Shown: positions 34,634 to 43,388, counted from the stretch's first letter. The stretch is DNA of 64,000 bases from Salinilacustrithrix sp003476595 (GCA_963972525.1 CAXAUZ010000003.1:124001-188000); one strand, 5' to 3'. Notes: generated by a model not told the origin, from the sequence alone. Numbers and translations are program-made.

Positions 34634-35777
34634 ATGTTGGACCTCACGGTCGCCTCGATCCCGATCTACTTCGGGACGATGGCCGCCGAGCACCGCTACC
34701 TGCGGGCGCGCGCCGCCGAGCAGGGCCCCGGCCCCCGCCGACTACACCCCCCAGGACACGGCGACGTCGCTGGCGATGGGCCTCGGCTCGCTGGCGGTCC
34801 CGCTGGTGCTGCCGACGCTGGTTCGCCACGTGGTGCCGGGGAAGGGCCGGTACGGCAAGGTGCTCGTCGGCGTGGCTGCGGCCGCTGCCGTCGCGACGAC
34901 GGTGGCCGACCGCCTGGTCGATCGAGCCGATCGGGCCGCCGATGAGACCGCACCGACCGCTCGCCAGCGCCCCGGCCGCCTCGCTCGACGGGCTCGCCGG
35001 GTCACCGGCCGGGTGGCGGTCGGCGCCGGCGCCCTCGCGATCACGACCTCCTTCGCGGCCCGCACCGACGCCGAGGCCCAGTGGGCTGCCGGCGGCGCCG
35101 ATCGGGACAAGGGCAACGGGCCGCTGCCCTGGTTCGTCGCCATCGCCGGCTGGGACTTCCTCTACTACTGGAACCACCGGTTCATGCACGAGGTCCGGGC
35201 GCTGTGGGCGATCCACGTCGTCCACCACTCCTCGGAGCGCTACAACCTGTCGACCGCGCTGCGCCAGCCCGTCGCCGACGTCCTCGGCCTGTGGCTGCCC
35301 TACGGCGTGATGGCCCGCTTCGGCATCCGTCCCCACGTGCTCACCCAGGCCCGGGCCCTGAACCTGCTGTACCAGTACTGGATCCACACCGAGACGATCC
35401 GCACCATCGGCCGGGCCGAGGCGGTGCTGAACACCCCGTCGCACCACCGCGTGCACCACGGCTCCCAGCGCCAGTACCTCGACCGCAACCACGGGTCGAT
35501 CCTGATCGTCTGGGACCGGCTGTTCGGAACCTTCGAGCGCGAGGACGAGCGCGTCGTCTACGGGCTCACGACCAACATCGACACGTACAACCCCGTGAAG
35601 GTCGCCACCCACGAGTACCGCGACATCGTGCGCGACGTCGCCGGCTCCACCTCGTGGCGGGATCGCCTCGGCTTCGTGCTGCGGGGTCCGGGGTGGGCCC
35701 ACGAGCGCCACCGCCAGCTGGCGGCCGAGGGCGACGCCATCGTGGACGACCCGGACGAGGCCACCACCGCCGCCTGA
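34634..35777 (+). pseudogene. Sterol desaturase-family protein, frameshifted near N-terminus
   Basis: Diiron fatty acid hydroxylase-type membrane protein. Frame 1 from ATG 34634 gives MLDLTVASIPIYFGTMAAEH then RYLRARAAEQG; family sequence continues in the next frame as PAPADYTPQDTATSLAMGLG through to the stop at 35777. The switch falls in the run GGGCCCCGGCCCCCG near 34723-34737, one extra base there being enough. The body is intact with the histidine motifs NHRFMHE, IHVVHHSS and HHRVHHG. It may be a consensus error or a real mutation; translation from ATG 34776 would yield a 333-residue protein lacking the first helix. Likely role: hydroxylation or desaturation of a lipid. Confidence 0.75.
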
Positions 35778-35783
35778 CCCGGA

Positions 35784-35828
35784 GATCCCGTGGATCCGTC
35801 ACCACCGGTGGTACGGATCCACGGGATC
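35784..35828. terminator. Long palindrome between convergent genes
   Basis: Arms GATCCCGTGGATCCGT (35784-35799) and ACGGATCCACGGGATC (35813-35828) are exact complements and enclose a second palindrome, ACCACCGGTGGT (35801-35812). It fills the gap between the sterol desaturase stop and the amphi-Trp gene stop. No T-tract. Confidence 0.6.
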
Positions 35829-35840
35829 CTCAGCGGGTGG

Positions 35841-36053
35841 CTACCAGGAGATCTCGATCTCGATCTCGTTGCCGTCGTCGCCGACCTCGACCTCGACCGA
35901 GAAGGTCACCTCGTTGGGCACCTTGACCGACGTCTTGAGCCCGTCGAGGTCGAAGGCGATCTCGTTGTGACGGGACAGCTGGTCGGCGATCTCGCGCAGC
36001 TTGTCGGCGGCGGCCTCCCGGCCCATGGTCTGCTCGGACTCGTGCTCGATCAT
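35841..36053 (-). CDS. Amphi-Trp domain-containing protein
   Basis: A 70-residue protein of the amphi-Trp family, small acidic domains of unknown function in bacteria and archaea. Typical features: REAAADKLREIADQLSRHN, then a beta-rich second half with VPNEVTFSVEVEVGDDGNE and the C-terminal EIEISW whose last residue is the conserved Trp. It is 16 bases downstream of the patatin gene, in the same direction, and probably shares its transcript. Function unknown. Confidence 0.82.
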   Translation of the reverse strand: MIEHESEQTMGREAAADKLREIADQLSRHNEIAFDLDGLKTSVKVPNEVTFSVEVEVGDDGNEIEIEISW

Positions 36054-36069
36054 GCCGGCAGTCTCGCAG

Positions 36070-37035
36070 TCAGAGCCCGGCTTCGGTGAGCGCCTGCTCC
36101 GTCCGCTCCCGGCCGAGCTCGATGAGCTCGGGGGCGCGGTGGAACTCGAAGGTGCGGGCGCTGGCCTTCGGGATGGCGACGAGGACGTCGGGTGGGTAGC
36201 CGGCGAGCTTGTAGCTGGTGAGCGTCGCCTGCATGACCTCGTACGCGAGGTTGACGATGTCGAGGCGGCCGACGTCGGCGATGTCGACCCCGGCGGGTGG
36301 CGGGCGATCGCTCGGGTCGTCGCGGCTCAGCATCGCTCGCACCGCCTCCCAGTCGAAGAAGCGCGCGGCCCGCTGGCGCAGGCCCGGCGCATCGACCGGA
36401 CCGCCCACGGTGTCGTCCTCGAGCACCGGCGTGGTGATCGGCGCGCTCGGGCGGGTGGGGGAGTGGCGACGGACCTCGCCGGAGAGGTGCACGGCGATGG
36501 TGATGTCGGCGTTGGCCGACAGCGTCGGCAGGATCGGCACCGGGTTCATCAGCGCGCCGTCGACGAGGAGCTGGTCCCCGGAGACCACCGGCGTGAACAG
36601 CGACGGGATGGCGATCGATGCCCGGATGGCGTTGCTGAGCGAGCCCTCCTGGAACCACACCTCGCGGTGGGCGAGCAGGTCGGTGGCGACCGCGGTGAAC
36701 GCGATGGGGAGGTCCTCGATCTGCAGGTCGCCGACCATCTCGCGCACGACGGCGAAGACCTTCTCCCCGCGGATGGCCCCGCCGGCGGACAGCGACAGGT
36801 CGACCAGGCGCAGGACGTCGAGCTGGCGGAGCCCGGTGACCCACGCCGTGTACTCGTCGAGGCAGCCGGCGGCGTGCACCCCACCCACCAGCGCACCCAT
36901 GGACGAACCGGCGATCGACACGATGTCGAAGCCGCGCTCGAGGATGACCTGGAGCGCGCCGATGTGGGCGTAGCCGCGGGCGCCACCGCTGCCGAGCACC
37001 ACGGCGGCCGTCGTGTGGCCGGCCTCAGCCGCCAT
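36070..37035 (-). CDS. Patatin-like phospholipase (RssA/NTE type)
   Basis: Lipid acyl hydrolase of 321 residues. The patatin domain has the oxyanion motif GSGGARGYAHIGAL (about residues 15-28), nucleophile elbow GSSMG with the active Ser at about residue 45, and the catalytic Asp in VDGALMNPVP. The C-terminal part, after residue 200, is variable. Probably a cytoplasmic lysophospholipase-like enzyme. Its ATG region overlaps the end of the YqeY-type gene by 11 bases, and the amphi-Trp gene follows, so these three look like one operon. Confidence 0.88.
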   Translation of the reverse strand: MAAEAGHTTAAVVLGSGGARGYAHIGALQVILERGFDIVSIAGSSMGALVGGVHAAGCLDEYTAWVTGLRQLDVLRLVDLSLSAGGAIRGEKVFAVVREMVGDLQIEDLPIAFTAVATDLLAHREVWFQEGSLSNAIRASIAIPSLFTPVVSGDQLLVDGALMNPVPILPTLSANADITIAVHLSGEVRRHSPTRPSAPITTPVLEDDTVGGPVDAPGLRQRAARFFDWEAVRAMLSRDDPSDRPPPAGVDIADVGRLDIVNLAYEVMQATLTSYKLAGYPPDVLVAIPKASARTFEFHRAPELIELGRERTEQALTEAGL

Positions 37036-37489
37036 GGTCGGCCAGCTTGGCCTTCACCATCGCGGACACCCGCTTGCCCTCGGCGCGCCCCGCGACGGCG
37101 GCCATCGTCGCGTTCATGGCCTGACCCATCTGCGAGGGCTCGGTGAACCCACCCGAGGTCAGGGCCTCGTCGACGAGGGCCTCCAGCTCGTCGTCACCCA
37201 GCTCCTCGGGCAGGTACGCCGACAGGATCGCCCGCTCGTCCAGCTCCCGCTGGGCCTGCTCCTCGCGCCCGGCGGCCTGGAACGCCTCGGCGGCCTCGTC
37301 CCTTCGCTTCACCTGCGTGCGCAGGACCTTGGCGACGTCGTCGTCGCTGAGCTCCCGGGCCTGCTTGCCGGACACCGCCTCCTCGCGGACGGCGGAGATG
37401 GCCATGCGCAGCGTGGCCACCCGCACCTCGTCGCGGGCCTTCATCGCGTCGGTCAGGTCCTGCTGCATGCGCTGGGCGAGATCGCTCAT
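37025..37489 (-). CDS. GatB/YqeY domain-containing protein
   Basis: A 154-residue YqeY-type protein, resembling the C-terminal tRNA-binding domain of GatB; function is not settled, possibly tRNA or amidotransferase related. Typical: LAQRMQQDLTDAMKARDEVR then TLRMAISAVREEAV, EELGDDELEALVDEAL and the C-terminal GKRVSAMVKAKL. ATG 37489 is chosen because GGAGGA lies five bases upstream, one of the clearest ribosome sites in the window. First gene of the operon with the patatin and amphi-Trp genes. Confidence 0.9.
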   Translation of the reverse strand: MSDLAQRMQQDLTDAMKARDEVRVATLRMAISAVREEAVSGKQARELSDDDVAKVLRTQVKRRDEAAEAFQAAGREEQAQRELDERAILSAYLPEELGDDELEALVDEALTSGGFTEPSQMGQAMNATMAAVAGRAEGKRVSAMVKAKLADHGG

Positions 37490-37611
37490 CGGATTCCTCC
37501 GGGTCGGGTGCCCCGAGCCTGCCCCACGTGGCACCGATCCGCCACGGCTCCGACAGCAGCGGTGGACGGGAGCTGCCGTACGATCGCCCGGACGACGATC
37601 GGCGGAGACCC

Positions 37612-37938
37612 GTGGCCCTCGAAGCATCCCCAGATCCAGACCGGCGTGCGGCGCCCATGGTGGCGCTCCGCCAGCCGGTCGAGCCGGCCCGGCTCCGGGC
37701 GACGATCGCCGGCCGACCCGTCCTGGAGGAGGCGTCGGTGGTCGTGCTCACCGATCGGTCGCTCCTCGTCGAGGTGCGCGACGCCGTGACCGCCCTGGCC
37801 TTCAGCGTCGCCCCCGAGGTCATCGCCATCGTGGACTTCGGCGGGGGCACCATCACCTGGGCGACCGAGCCGAGCCGCCGCGAGGGCGACGCCACCGGCT
37901 CACGACAGCTGGAGCTGGTGCTGCGCGAGCGGCGCTGA
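37612..37938 (+). CDS. Small protein of unknown function
   Basis: A 108-residue protein from GTG 37612, which has GGCGGAG about four bases upstream; TACGAT at about 37579 could be its -10. ATG 37654 is an alternative. I do not recognise it. The middle is beta-rich with alternating hydrophobics (ASVVVLTDRSLLVEVRDAVT, then VIAIVDFGGGTITWATEP), which suggests a small soluble beta or alpha/beta domain. It is followed at 50 bases by an alpha/beta hydrolase gene with its own promoter. Confidence 0.55.
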   Translation: MALEASPDPDRRAAPMVALRQPVEPARLRATIAGRPVLEEASVVVLTDRSLLVEVRDAVTALAFSVAPEVIAIVDFGGGTITWATEPSRREGDATGSRQLELVLRERR

Positions 37939-37976
37939 ACCGTGACCTGGGTCGCCTCGCCTTCGGCTCGGCTCCA

Positions 37977-37988
37977 TAGAGTCCGGCC
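37977..37988 (+). promoter_or_regulatory. Leaderless promoter of alpha/beta hydrolase gene
   Basis: TAGAGT (37977-37982), 6 bases, ATG 37989. No ribosome site. Confidence 0.6.
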
Positions 37989-38906
37989 ATGGCCGCCGCC
38001 TCCTCCTCCGATCCGAGCAGCTACGACGAGCTCGGCCTGTTCCACGAGAACGCCGAAGAAGCCGGCCTGGACTGGCACGGCCCGCCGACCGTGCGACGGG
38101 TCGAGACCGACCTCGGCGGCGGACGCACGCTCAGCGGCCTGCGCTGGGGCACCGATGCGCCCCAGGTCGTGCTCCTCCACGGCGGCGGCCAGAACGCCCA
38201 CACGTGGGACACCGTGGCCCTCGCCCTCGGCCGGCCGCTGCTCGCCCTGGACCTCCCGGGCCACGGGCACAGCGGCGACGTGGACCCGACCCGGCCGGTC
38301 GGGCCGCGGTCCTTCGCCGAGGACGTCGCGGTCGCCGTCCGCGAGCACGCACCGAACGCGGCCGCCGTCGTGGGCATGTCCCTCGGGGGCCTGACCGCGC
38401 TCGAGGTCACCGTGGTGGCCCCGGAGCTCGTCCGCCGCCTCGTGATGGTCGACGTCACCCCCGGGGCCGATCGGGAGAAGGCCTCCGACGTGGTCGCCTT
38501 CCTCGCCGGACCCGAGTCCTTCGAGAGCTTCGACGAGATCCTCGAACGGACCGTCGCCTTCAACCCGACCCGCAGCGAGTCGTCGCTGCGACGGGGCATC
38601 CTGCACAACGCCGTCCAGCGCGAGGACGGCCGATGGGTGTGGCGGCACCAGCGCACCCAGCTGGTCGAGGGTCAGCGCGCCGATCTCGACTTCGCCGCGA
38701 TGTGGGACGACCTGGCCGCCGTCGACGTGCCCCTGCTGCTGCTCCTCGGGGACCGCTCCCCGGTGGTGGACGAGACCGACCGCGCGCTGTTCGCCGAGCG
38801 CCAGCCCGATGCCGATGTCGTCACCGTCGCCGACGCCGGCCACTCCATCCAGGGTGACCAGCCCCTCGTGCTGGCCGAGCACCTGGACCGGTTCCTCGAC
38901 CGCTGA
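37989..38906 (+). CDS. Alpha/beta hydrolase
   Basis: Soluble esterase or hydrolase of 305 residues. The fold landmarks are the oxyanion segment VLLHGGGQNAHTWD, the cap-entry motif LDLPGHGHSGD, nucleophile elbow GMSLGG with Ser131, acid in LLGDRSPVVDETD and the catalytic His in ADAGHSIQGDQP. All triad residues are present. Substrate is unknown; the sequence is closest in style to the broad epoxide-hydrolase/haloperoxidase-like group. The start is fixed by the leaderless promoter. Confidence 0.88.
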   Translation: MAAASSSDPSSYDELGLFHENAEEAGLDWHGPPTVRRVETDLGGGRTLSGLRWGTDAPQVVLLHGGGQNAHTWDTVALALGRPLLALDLPGHGHSGDVDPTRPVGPRSFAEDVAVAVREHAPNAAAVVGMSLGGLTALEVTVVAPELVRRLVMVDVTPGADREKASDVVAFLAGPESFESFDEILERTVAFNPTRSESSLRRGILHNAVQREDGRWVWRHQRTQLVEGQRADLDFAAMWDDLAAVDVPLLLLLGDRSPVVDETDRALFAERQPDADVVTVADAGHSIQGDQPLVLAEHLDRFLDR

Positions 38907-38942
38907 ACCACCGGTTGCCGCGCCGCCGCGGCACGGGTGGCC

Positions 38943-38954
38943 CATCATGGGCTC
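38943..38954 (+). promoter_or_regulatory. Weak leaderless promoter candidate
   Basis: CATCAT (38943-38948), 6 bases, GTG 38955. It lacks the initial T but keeps the key A and T, and it places the start at the membrane-like MRRALAAALLG sequence. Confidence 0.35.
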
Positions 38955-40154
38955 GTGCGCCGCGCCCTCGCCGCCGCCCTCCTCGGCATCAGCCTGTGGA
39001 TCGGGTCCCTCGCCTGGTCCGGCTTCCTGCTGACGCGCACCGTCCTCGACCCGGATCGTTCCGAGCGCGTGGCCGAGGCGCTCTACGAGGACGAGGCGGT
39101 CCGGGCCCGCCTGGCGGCCAACATCGTCGACGGCGTGCAGGCCTCGCTGCCCGAGGGCTTCCCCGTCGATGACGCGACCGTCGAGGCCGGCGCCGCCCAG
39201 GCCCTCGAGTCGCCGGCGGTCGAGGCCGTGTTCGTCGATGCGTTCGTCCGCACGCACCAAGCGATGCTCGGCGAGGGAGAGGTGCCGCAGTCGGTCGACC
39301 CGGGCGCGTTCGGCACCGCCGGCCGCGACGCGCTCGTCGCCGCCCGACCGGAGCTCGACGGGGTGCTCCCCGCTGCGCCCCAGGTCGCGGTCTCGCTGCC
39401 GACCGAGCGGGTGCCGAACCTCGGTCCGGTCCGCCGGGGCCTGCTGACCGCGGTGCCGATCCTGGCCGGCGTGGCTGCGGTCGGCGCCCTCCTCGCCCTC
39501 GTCGTCACCTCGAACCGGCCGGCGGTGATCCGGCGTGCCGGGATCTGGGCGGTCACGCTCTCCGCCCTCGTGCTCGCGGTGGCGTACGGCATCCCCGCGC
39601 TCGCCGGGCGCGTGGTGCCCGATCAATCCGAGGTCATCGCCGCACTGGTCGGGGCGATGGTGGCCGAGACCCGGGTGCCCGCCATCACCCTCGGCATCCT
39701 CGGTGCTGCCGGCATCGTGCTCTCGCTGTTCTGGCGGGCCGCGCCTGCACTGCTGGCCGAACCCGCGCCCCCGCAGCGTCGACCCCGTCGCGAACCACGC
39801 CTCGTCGGCGGCCCACCGCCGCGCCGGGACATCTCCCGACCGGCGCCTCGCCCCGCCCCAGCCGTGCCGCCACGCCGGCCGGACGCATCGCCGACCACCG
39901 TCCAGCCTCTTCCCCAGGGCCGACGCCATCCCGAGCTGGACGCGGATCCGACGCGGGTCGATGCGTCGCCGTCGCGCCCAGGCCGGGGCGATGGGGGCAA
40001 CGCCGACCTGACCACGCAGCAGGCCGTGCCCTCGCCGCCGGCGGGCCCCACCCGGTGGGTCGCGGGCGTGGGCTGGGTCGTCGAGTCGGCCGAGCACATC
40101 CCGCCGGAGGCCCGGTGGGTGCCCGGCGTCGGCTACGTGGTCGAGGAGGGCTGA
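38955..40154 (+). CDS. Membrane protein with Pro-rich tail and tandem WVxGVG repeats
   Basis: A 399-residue protein that I cannot assign. An N-terminal hydrophobic helix (LAAALLGISLWIGSLAWSGF) is followed by an outside domain of about 125 residues (ERVAEALYEDEAVRARLAAN resembles membrane proteins with a conserved alpha-helical exterior), then three further helices (about residues 160-265). The last 130 residues are Pro/Arg-rich and end with two copies of a short motif: RWVAGVGWVVES and RWVPGVGYVVEEG. That tail may bind a partner. GTG 38955 is chosen from promoter spacing. Its last 22 bases overlap the convergent esterase gene. Confidence 0.65.
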   Translation: MRRALAAALLGISLWIGSLAWSGFLLTRTVLDPDRSERVAEALYEDEAVRARLAANIVDGVQASLPEGFPVDDATVEAGAAQALESPAVEAVFVDAFVRTHQAMLGEGEVPQSVDPGAFGTAGRDALVAARPELDGVLPAAPQVAVSLPTERVPNLGPVRRGLLTAVPILAGVAAVGALLALVVTSNRPAVIRRAGIWAVTLSALVLAVAYGIPALAGRVVPDQSEVIAALVGAMVAETRVPAITLGILGAAGIVLSLFWRAAPALLAEPAPPQRRPRREPRLVGGPPPRRDISRPAPRPAPAVPPRRPDASPTTVQPLPQGRRHPELDADPTRVDASPSRPGRGDGGNADLTTQQAVPSPPAGPTRWVAGVGWVVESAEHIPPEARWVPGVGYVVEEG

Positions 40155-41410
40155 GCCTCGCCGGCCGATTCGTGCACGTGCTGGCCGGCCTCACCGCGGG
40201 CGACGTTCAGGAACCGCTCGATGCCCGCGACAGCTGCGTCGGTGCGGTTCCCGGAGAACACGTCGAAGGCGTGCTGGGCGCCCGGGTACTCGACGTAGAC
40301 GACGGGCTGCTTGGATTCGGCCCGCAGCAGGTCGACCATGGACCGGGCCTGGGCGACGGGCACGAGGCTGTCGTTGGTCCCGTGCAGCAGCATCATCGGC
40401 ACGGCGTGGTCGCCGACGTGGGTCATCGGGGATGCCTGCTCGTACACGTCCCGAGCCGACTGGAAGGGCTGCTTCACCACCCGGTCGACCAGCAGCTTGG
40501 TGAGGTCGTCGCGGCCGGTGCCGTCCCGGTTGAGCCAGTCGTAGACGCCGTAGAACGGGACGGCAGCCTGCACGGCCGTGTCGGCGTCCTCGAAGCCGGG
40601 CTGGAACTGCGGGTCGTTGGGGGTGAGCGCGGCGAGGGCGCACAGGTGGCCGCCGGCGGAGCCGCCGGTGAGCGCGATCCAGCTCGGGTCGCCGCCGTGG
40701 TCGGCGATGTTGTCCTTCACCCAGGCCAGGGCCCGCTTGACGTCGACGATGTGATCGGGCCACGTCGCCCGAGGGCTCAGCCGGTAGGTGACCGAGACGC
40801 AGACCCACCCGCGCTCGACGAGGTGCGCGAGCAGGGGGTACGCCTGGCCCTCCTTGTCACCGAGGACCCACGCGCCGCCGTGCACCTGCACCACGACCGG
40901 GGCGCCGGCGTCGGCGGGGAGGTCGGGTCGCTTCCACACGTCGAGGGTGGTCCGCTTGCCGTGCTCGCTGTACTGGATGTGGCCGCCATCGACGTAGCGC
41001 TTGCGCACCGAGCGGGTCGGGAGCGTGGGGAGCTTCGTGCGGGTCGCCTCGACCGGCGACTCCGCCATGCGGCTGCGGTAGTCGTCGCCGAGCTGGTCCC
41101 GGAGGGCACGCTCGACGAGCTGCTCGGCGTCGGTCGACTGCTGGTGGACCTTCCACAGGGTGGCGATCGAGGCCGCCGTGAGGGCGAGCCCGGCCTTCCC
41201 GGCCAGGGTGCGGTGCGATCCCCGGGCGATCGCCCAGGCCATCGACGCCGCGTGCAGCGCCATGTGCGGCCGGGGCAGCTCCGAGCCGGGGAGCCCCCAC
41301 GCGAAGGAGGGGAGGCTGAGGGGGCCCGACCGGGAGATCGGGGTTCGGGCGTTGGCGGCGTGCAGGGCCCGCATCGAGCTCGAGAGCAGGTACTTCGTGC
41401 CTCGTTCCAT
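40133..41410 (-). CDS. HSL-type alpha/beta hydrolase (esterase/lipase)
   Basis: A 425-residue enzyme of the hormone-sensitive-lipase-like group, with an N-terminal region of about 120 residues that includes hydrophobic stretches (LHAASMAWAIARGSHRTLAG) as in mycobacterial membrane-linked lipases. The catalytic domain shows the oxyanion motif VHGGAWVLGDKEG, nucleophile GGSAGGHL, FYGVYDWLNRDG, acid in LLHGTNDSLVP, and His in PGAQHAFDVF. The start is ATG 41410; the open frame continues upstream on the shadow of another gene. It follows a LigD polymerase-domain gene in the same direction by about 50 bases. Confidence 0.87.
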   Translation of the reverse strand: MERGTKYLLSSSMRALHAANARTPISRSGPLSLPSFAWGLPGSELPRPHMALHAASMAWAIARGSHRTLAGKAGLALTAASIATLWKVHQQSTDAEQLVERALRDQLGDDYRSRMAESPVEATRTKLPTLPTRSVRKRYVDGGHIQYSEHGKRTTLDVWKRPDLPADAGAPVVVQVHGGAWVLGDKEGQAYPLLAHLVERGWVCVSVTYRLSPRATWPDHIVDVKRALAWVKDNIADHGGDPSWIALTGGSAGGHLCALAALTPNDPQFQPGFEDADTAVQAAVPFYGVYDWLNRDGTGRDDLTKLLVDRVVKQPFQSARDVYEQASPMTHVGDHAVPMMLLHGTNDSLVPVAQARSMVDLLRAESKQPVVYVEYPGAQHAFDVFSGNRTDAAVAGIERFLNVARGEAGQHVHESAGEAQPSSTT

Positions 41411-41463
41411 CCGGTCACCCTCGCACCCGGTGCAGCGGGGCCGCCACCCCGTGGGGGGCGCCG

Positions 41464-42471
41464 TCAGCGGGCGGCTCGGCTCGGGGCCACCCGCGGCGGC
41501 TCGTCCGGCATCTTCGGGTAGACGGGCGGCCACGGTGCATCGTGCAACCCGGCCCGGCGGTCGTCTGCGGACCGAGCGAGCAGGGGCTCGAGCGACTGGG
41601 TGACGTCGTCGATGCCATCCCACGGGTCGCCGTGCTCCTCCACCCTCGGCGGGACGGTCTCCATCGTCAGCACGTCGGGGTGGATCTGGTCGAGCTCGTC
41701 CCAGCGGAACGGCGTGCTCACCTGCGCGCCGGGCCGGGCCCGGACCGACCAGGCGCCGAACACCGTCTTGTGCGGCGCGTTCTGGTTGAAGTCGACGAAG
41801 ACGCGGCTGCCGCGCTCCTCCTTCCACCACGCCGCAGTGATCAGCTCCGGTCGCCGGCGCTCCAGCTCCCGGGCCAACGCCACGGCCCCGAGGCGCACGT
41901 CGTAGGAGTCCCAGCCCGGGCCGACCGGGACGTGCACGTGGATGCCTCGGTTGCCGGTGGTCTTGGGGAACGACGCGAGACCGTCCTCGTCGAGCAGCCT
42001 GCGCAGCTCCTGGGCCGCCTCGCGCAGCATCGGGAAGTCGACGCCGGGGGAGGGGTCGAGGTCGATGCGGACCTCGTCGGTCGTCCCCGGGTCGTCGGCC
42101 CGGCACGGCCACGGGTGGAAGCCGAGGCAGCCCATGTTCACCGCCCAGGCGACGTGGGCCATGTCCTCCAGCACCATCGCGTTCGACGTGGTGCCGTTGG
42201 GGGTGCTCATGGTCGTGGTGCGCAGCCAGGCCGGCGCGCCCTTGGGCACCCGCTTCTGGAAGAAGGACTTCGCACCGACTCCGTCGGGGAACCGCTGCAG
42301 CAGGGTCGGCCGCCCGCCCACGGCCCGCAGGAAGGGTTCCTCCACGGCCAGGTAGTACTCGACCAGGTCCAGCTTGGTCTCGCCCCGCTCCGGGAAGAAC
42401 ACCTTGTCCGGGCTGGTGATGCGCACCGTGCGCCCGCTGATCTCGAGCTCGACGGCGTCGGAGGTCGCCAT
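41464..42471 (-). CDS. Second stand-alone LigD polymerase domain protein
   Basis: Primase-like polymerase of 335 residues and paralogue of the gene at 19.7-20.6 kb. Motifs: LLQRFPDGVGAKSFFQKRVP, metal-binding RIDLDPSPG, TTGNRGIHVHVPV with catalytic His, and a C-terminal VSTPFRWDELDQIHPDVLTM. The two paralogues differ in length and share only motif-level similarity, so they are not a recent duplication. No ku or DNA ligase gene is in view. Divergent from the diacylglycerol kinase-like gene with only 32 bases between starts, so their promoters must overlap. Confidence 0.88.
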   Translation of the reverse strand: MATSDAVELEISGRTVRITSPDKVFFPERGETKLDLVEYYLAVEEPFLRAVGGRPTLLQRFPDGVGAKSFFQKRVPKGAPAWLRTTTMSTPNGTTSNAMVLEDMAHVAWAVNMGCLGFHPWPCRADDPGTTDEVRIDLDPSPGVDFPMLREAAQELRRLLDEDGLASFPKTTGNRGIHVHVPVGPGWDSYDVRLGAVALARELERRRPELITAAWWKEERGSRVFVDFNQNAPHKTVFGAWSVRARPGAQVSTPFRWDELDQIHPDVLTMETVPPRVEEHGDPWDGIDDVTQSLEPLLARSADDRRAGLHDAPWPPVYPKMPDEPPRVAPSRAAR

Positions 42472-42490
42472 CGGCGGGACGGTAGCGGCC

Positions 42491-42503
42491 TACGGTGCGA
42501 GAG
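42491..42503 (+). promoter_or_regulatory. Leaderless promoter of DAG-kinase-like gene
   Basis: TACGGT (42491-42496), 7 bases, GTG 42504. This favours GTG 42504 over GTG 42495, which would lie inside the hexamer. Confidence 0.6.
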
Positions 42504-43388
42504 GTGACCGAGGTGCAGGTGCTGGGGAACCCCGCAGCGCGGGGCGGGACGGGAGACGTCGAGCGCGTCGTCGACGAGATCCGCGCCGGTGGGCGGCGAG
42601 CAGCGCTCCTCCGAGCGGACTCGGCCGAGGCATCCGCGGCCGCCGCCCGCGACGCGGTGGCGGCCGGTCACGATCGCCTGGTCGTCGTCGGCGGCGACGG
42701 GCTCGTGCGCATCGCGGTCGACGCCGTCGCCGAGTCGGGGATCGCGCTCGGCATCGTGCCCCAGGGCACCGGGAACGACTTCGCCCGTGCGCTCGGCCTG
42801 CTCGACGGGGAGCTCGACGACCACGTGCGCCGGGCGCTCGCCGCCCCGGTGCCGGTCGACGCCATGCAAACGAACCACGGCTGGGTGGCCAGCGTGGCCA
42901 CCGTCGGCTTCAGCGGCGACGTCACCGATCGGGCCAACGGCCTGCGCTGGCCACGCGGGCAGCAGCGCTACACGGTGGCCACGGTGCTCCAGCTGCCACG
43001 GCTCCGCACGATCCACGCCCGGATCACGGTCGACGGCACGACCCACGACGCCGACACCACGATGCTGTCGGTCGGGAACACGGCCTACTTCGGTGGCGGC
43101 ATGCGCATCTGCCCCGACGCCGAGCCCGCCGACGGCCTGCTGCACGCTGTCGTGATCGGCGACGTCGGCCGGGGCACCTTCCTGCGGGTGTTCCCGCGCG
43201 TCTTCCGAGGCGGCCACGTGAAGCACCCGGACGTCGCGACCTACCGCGGTCGCGCCGTGGTGGTCGAGGCCGCCGATGCCGACGGCCCCGCGGTGGAGAT
43301 GTGGGCCGACGGTGACCTGCTCGGCCCGCTCCCCGTCACCTGCGAGGTCGTGCCCTCGGCGCTCCGGGTCGCCGGCGCCCGCATCTGA
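42504..43388 (+). CDS. Diacylglycerol kinase-fold lipid kinase
   Basis: A 294-residue protein of the DAG kinase/NAD kinase-like catalytic fold; such kinases phosphorylate diacylglycerol or related lipids. Visible: NPAARGGTGD at the N-terminus, VVVGGDGLVRIAVDAV, and PQGTGNDFARALGLLDGEL. The usual GGDGT-x-NE motif is altered to GGDGLVRI, losing Thr and the Asn-Glu; the mycobacterial lineage also varies here, so activity may remain. The C-terminal half shows the beta-sandwich MLSVGNTAYFGGGMRICPDA and ADGDLLGPLPV, as in DgkB/YegS proteins. A stem-loop follows. Confidence 0.82.
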   Translation: MTEVQVLGNPAARGGTGDVERVVDEIRAGGRRAALLRADSAEASAAAARDAVAAGHDRLVVVGGDGLVRIAVDAVAESGIALGIVPQGTGNDFARALGLLDGELDDHVRRALAAPVPVDAMQTNHGWVASVATVGFSGDVTDRANGLRWPRGQQRYTVATVLQLPRLRTIHARITVDGTTHDADTTMLSVGNTAYFGGGMRICPDAEPADGLLHAVVIGDVGRGTFLRVFPRVFRGGHVKHPDVATYRGRAVVVEAADADGPAVEMWADGDLLGPLPVTCEVVPSALRVAGARI

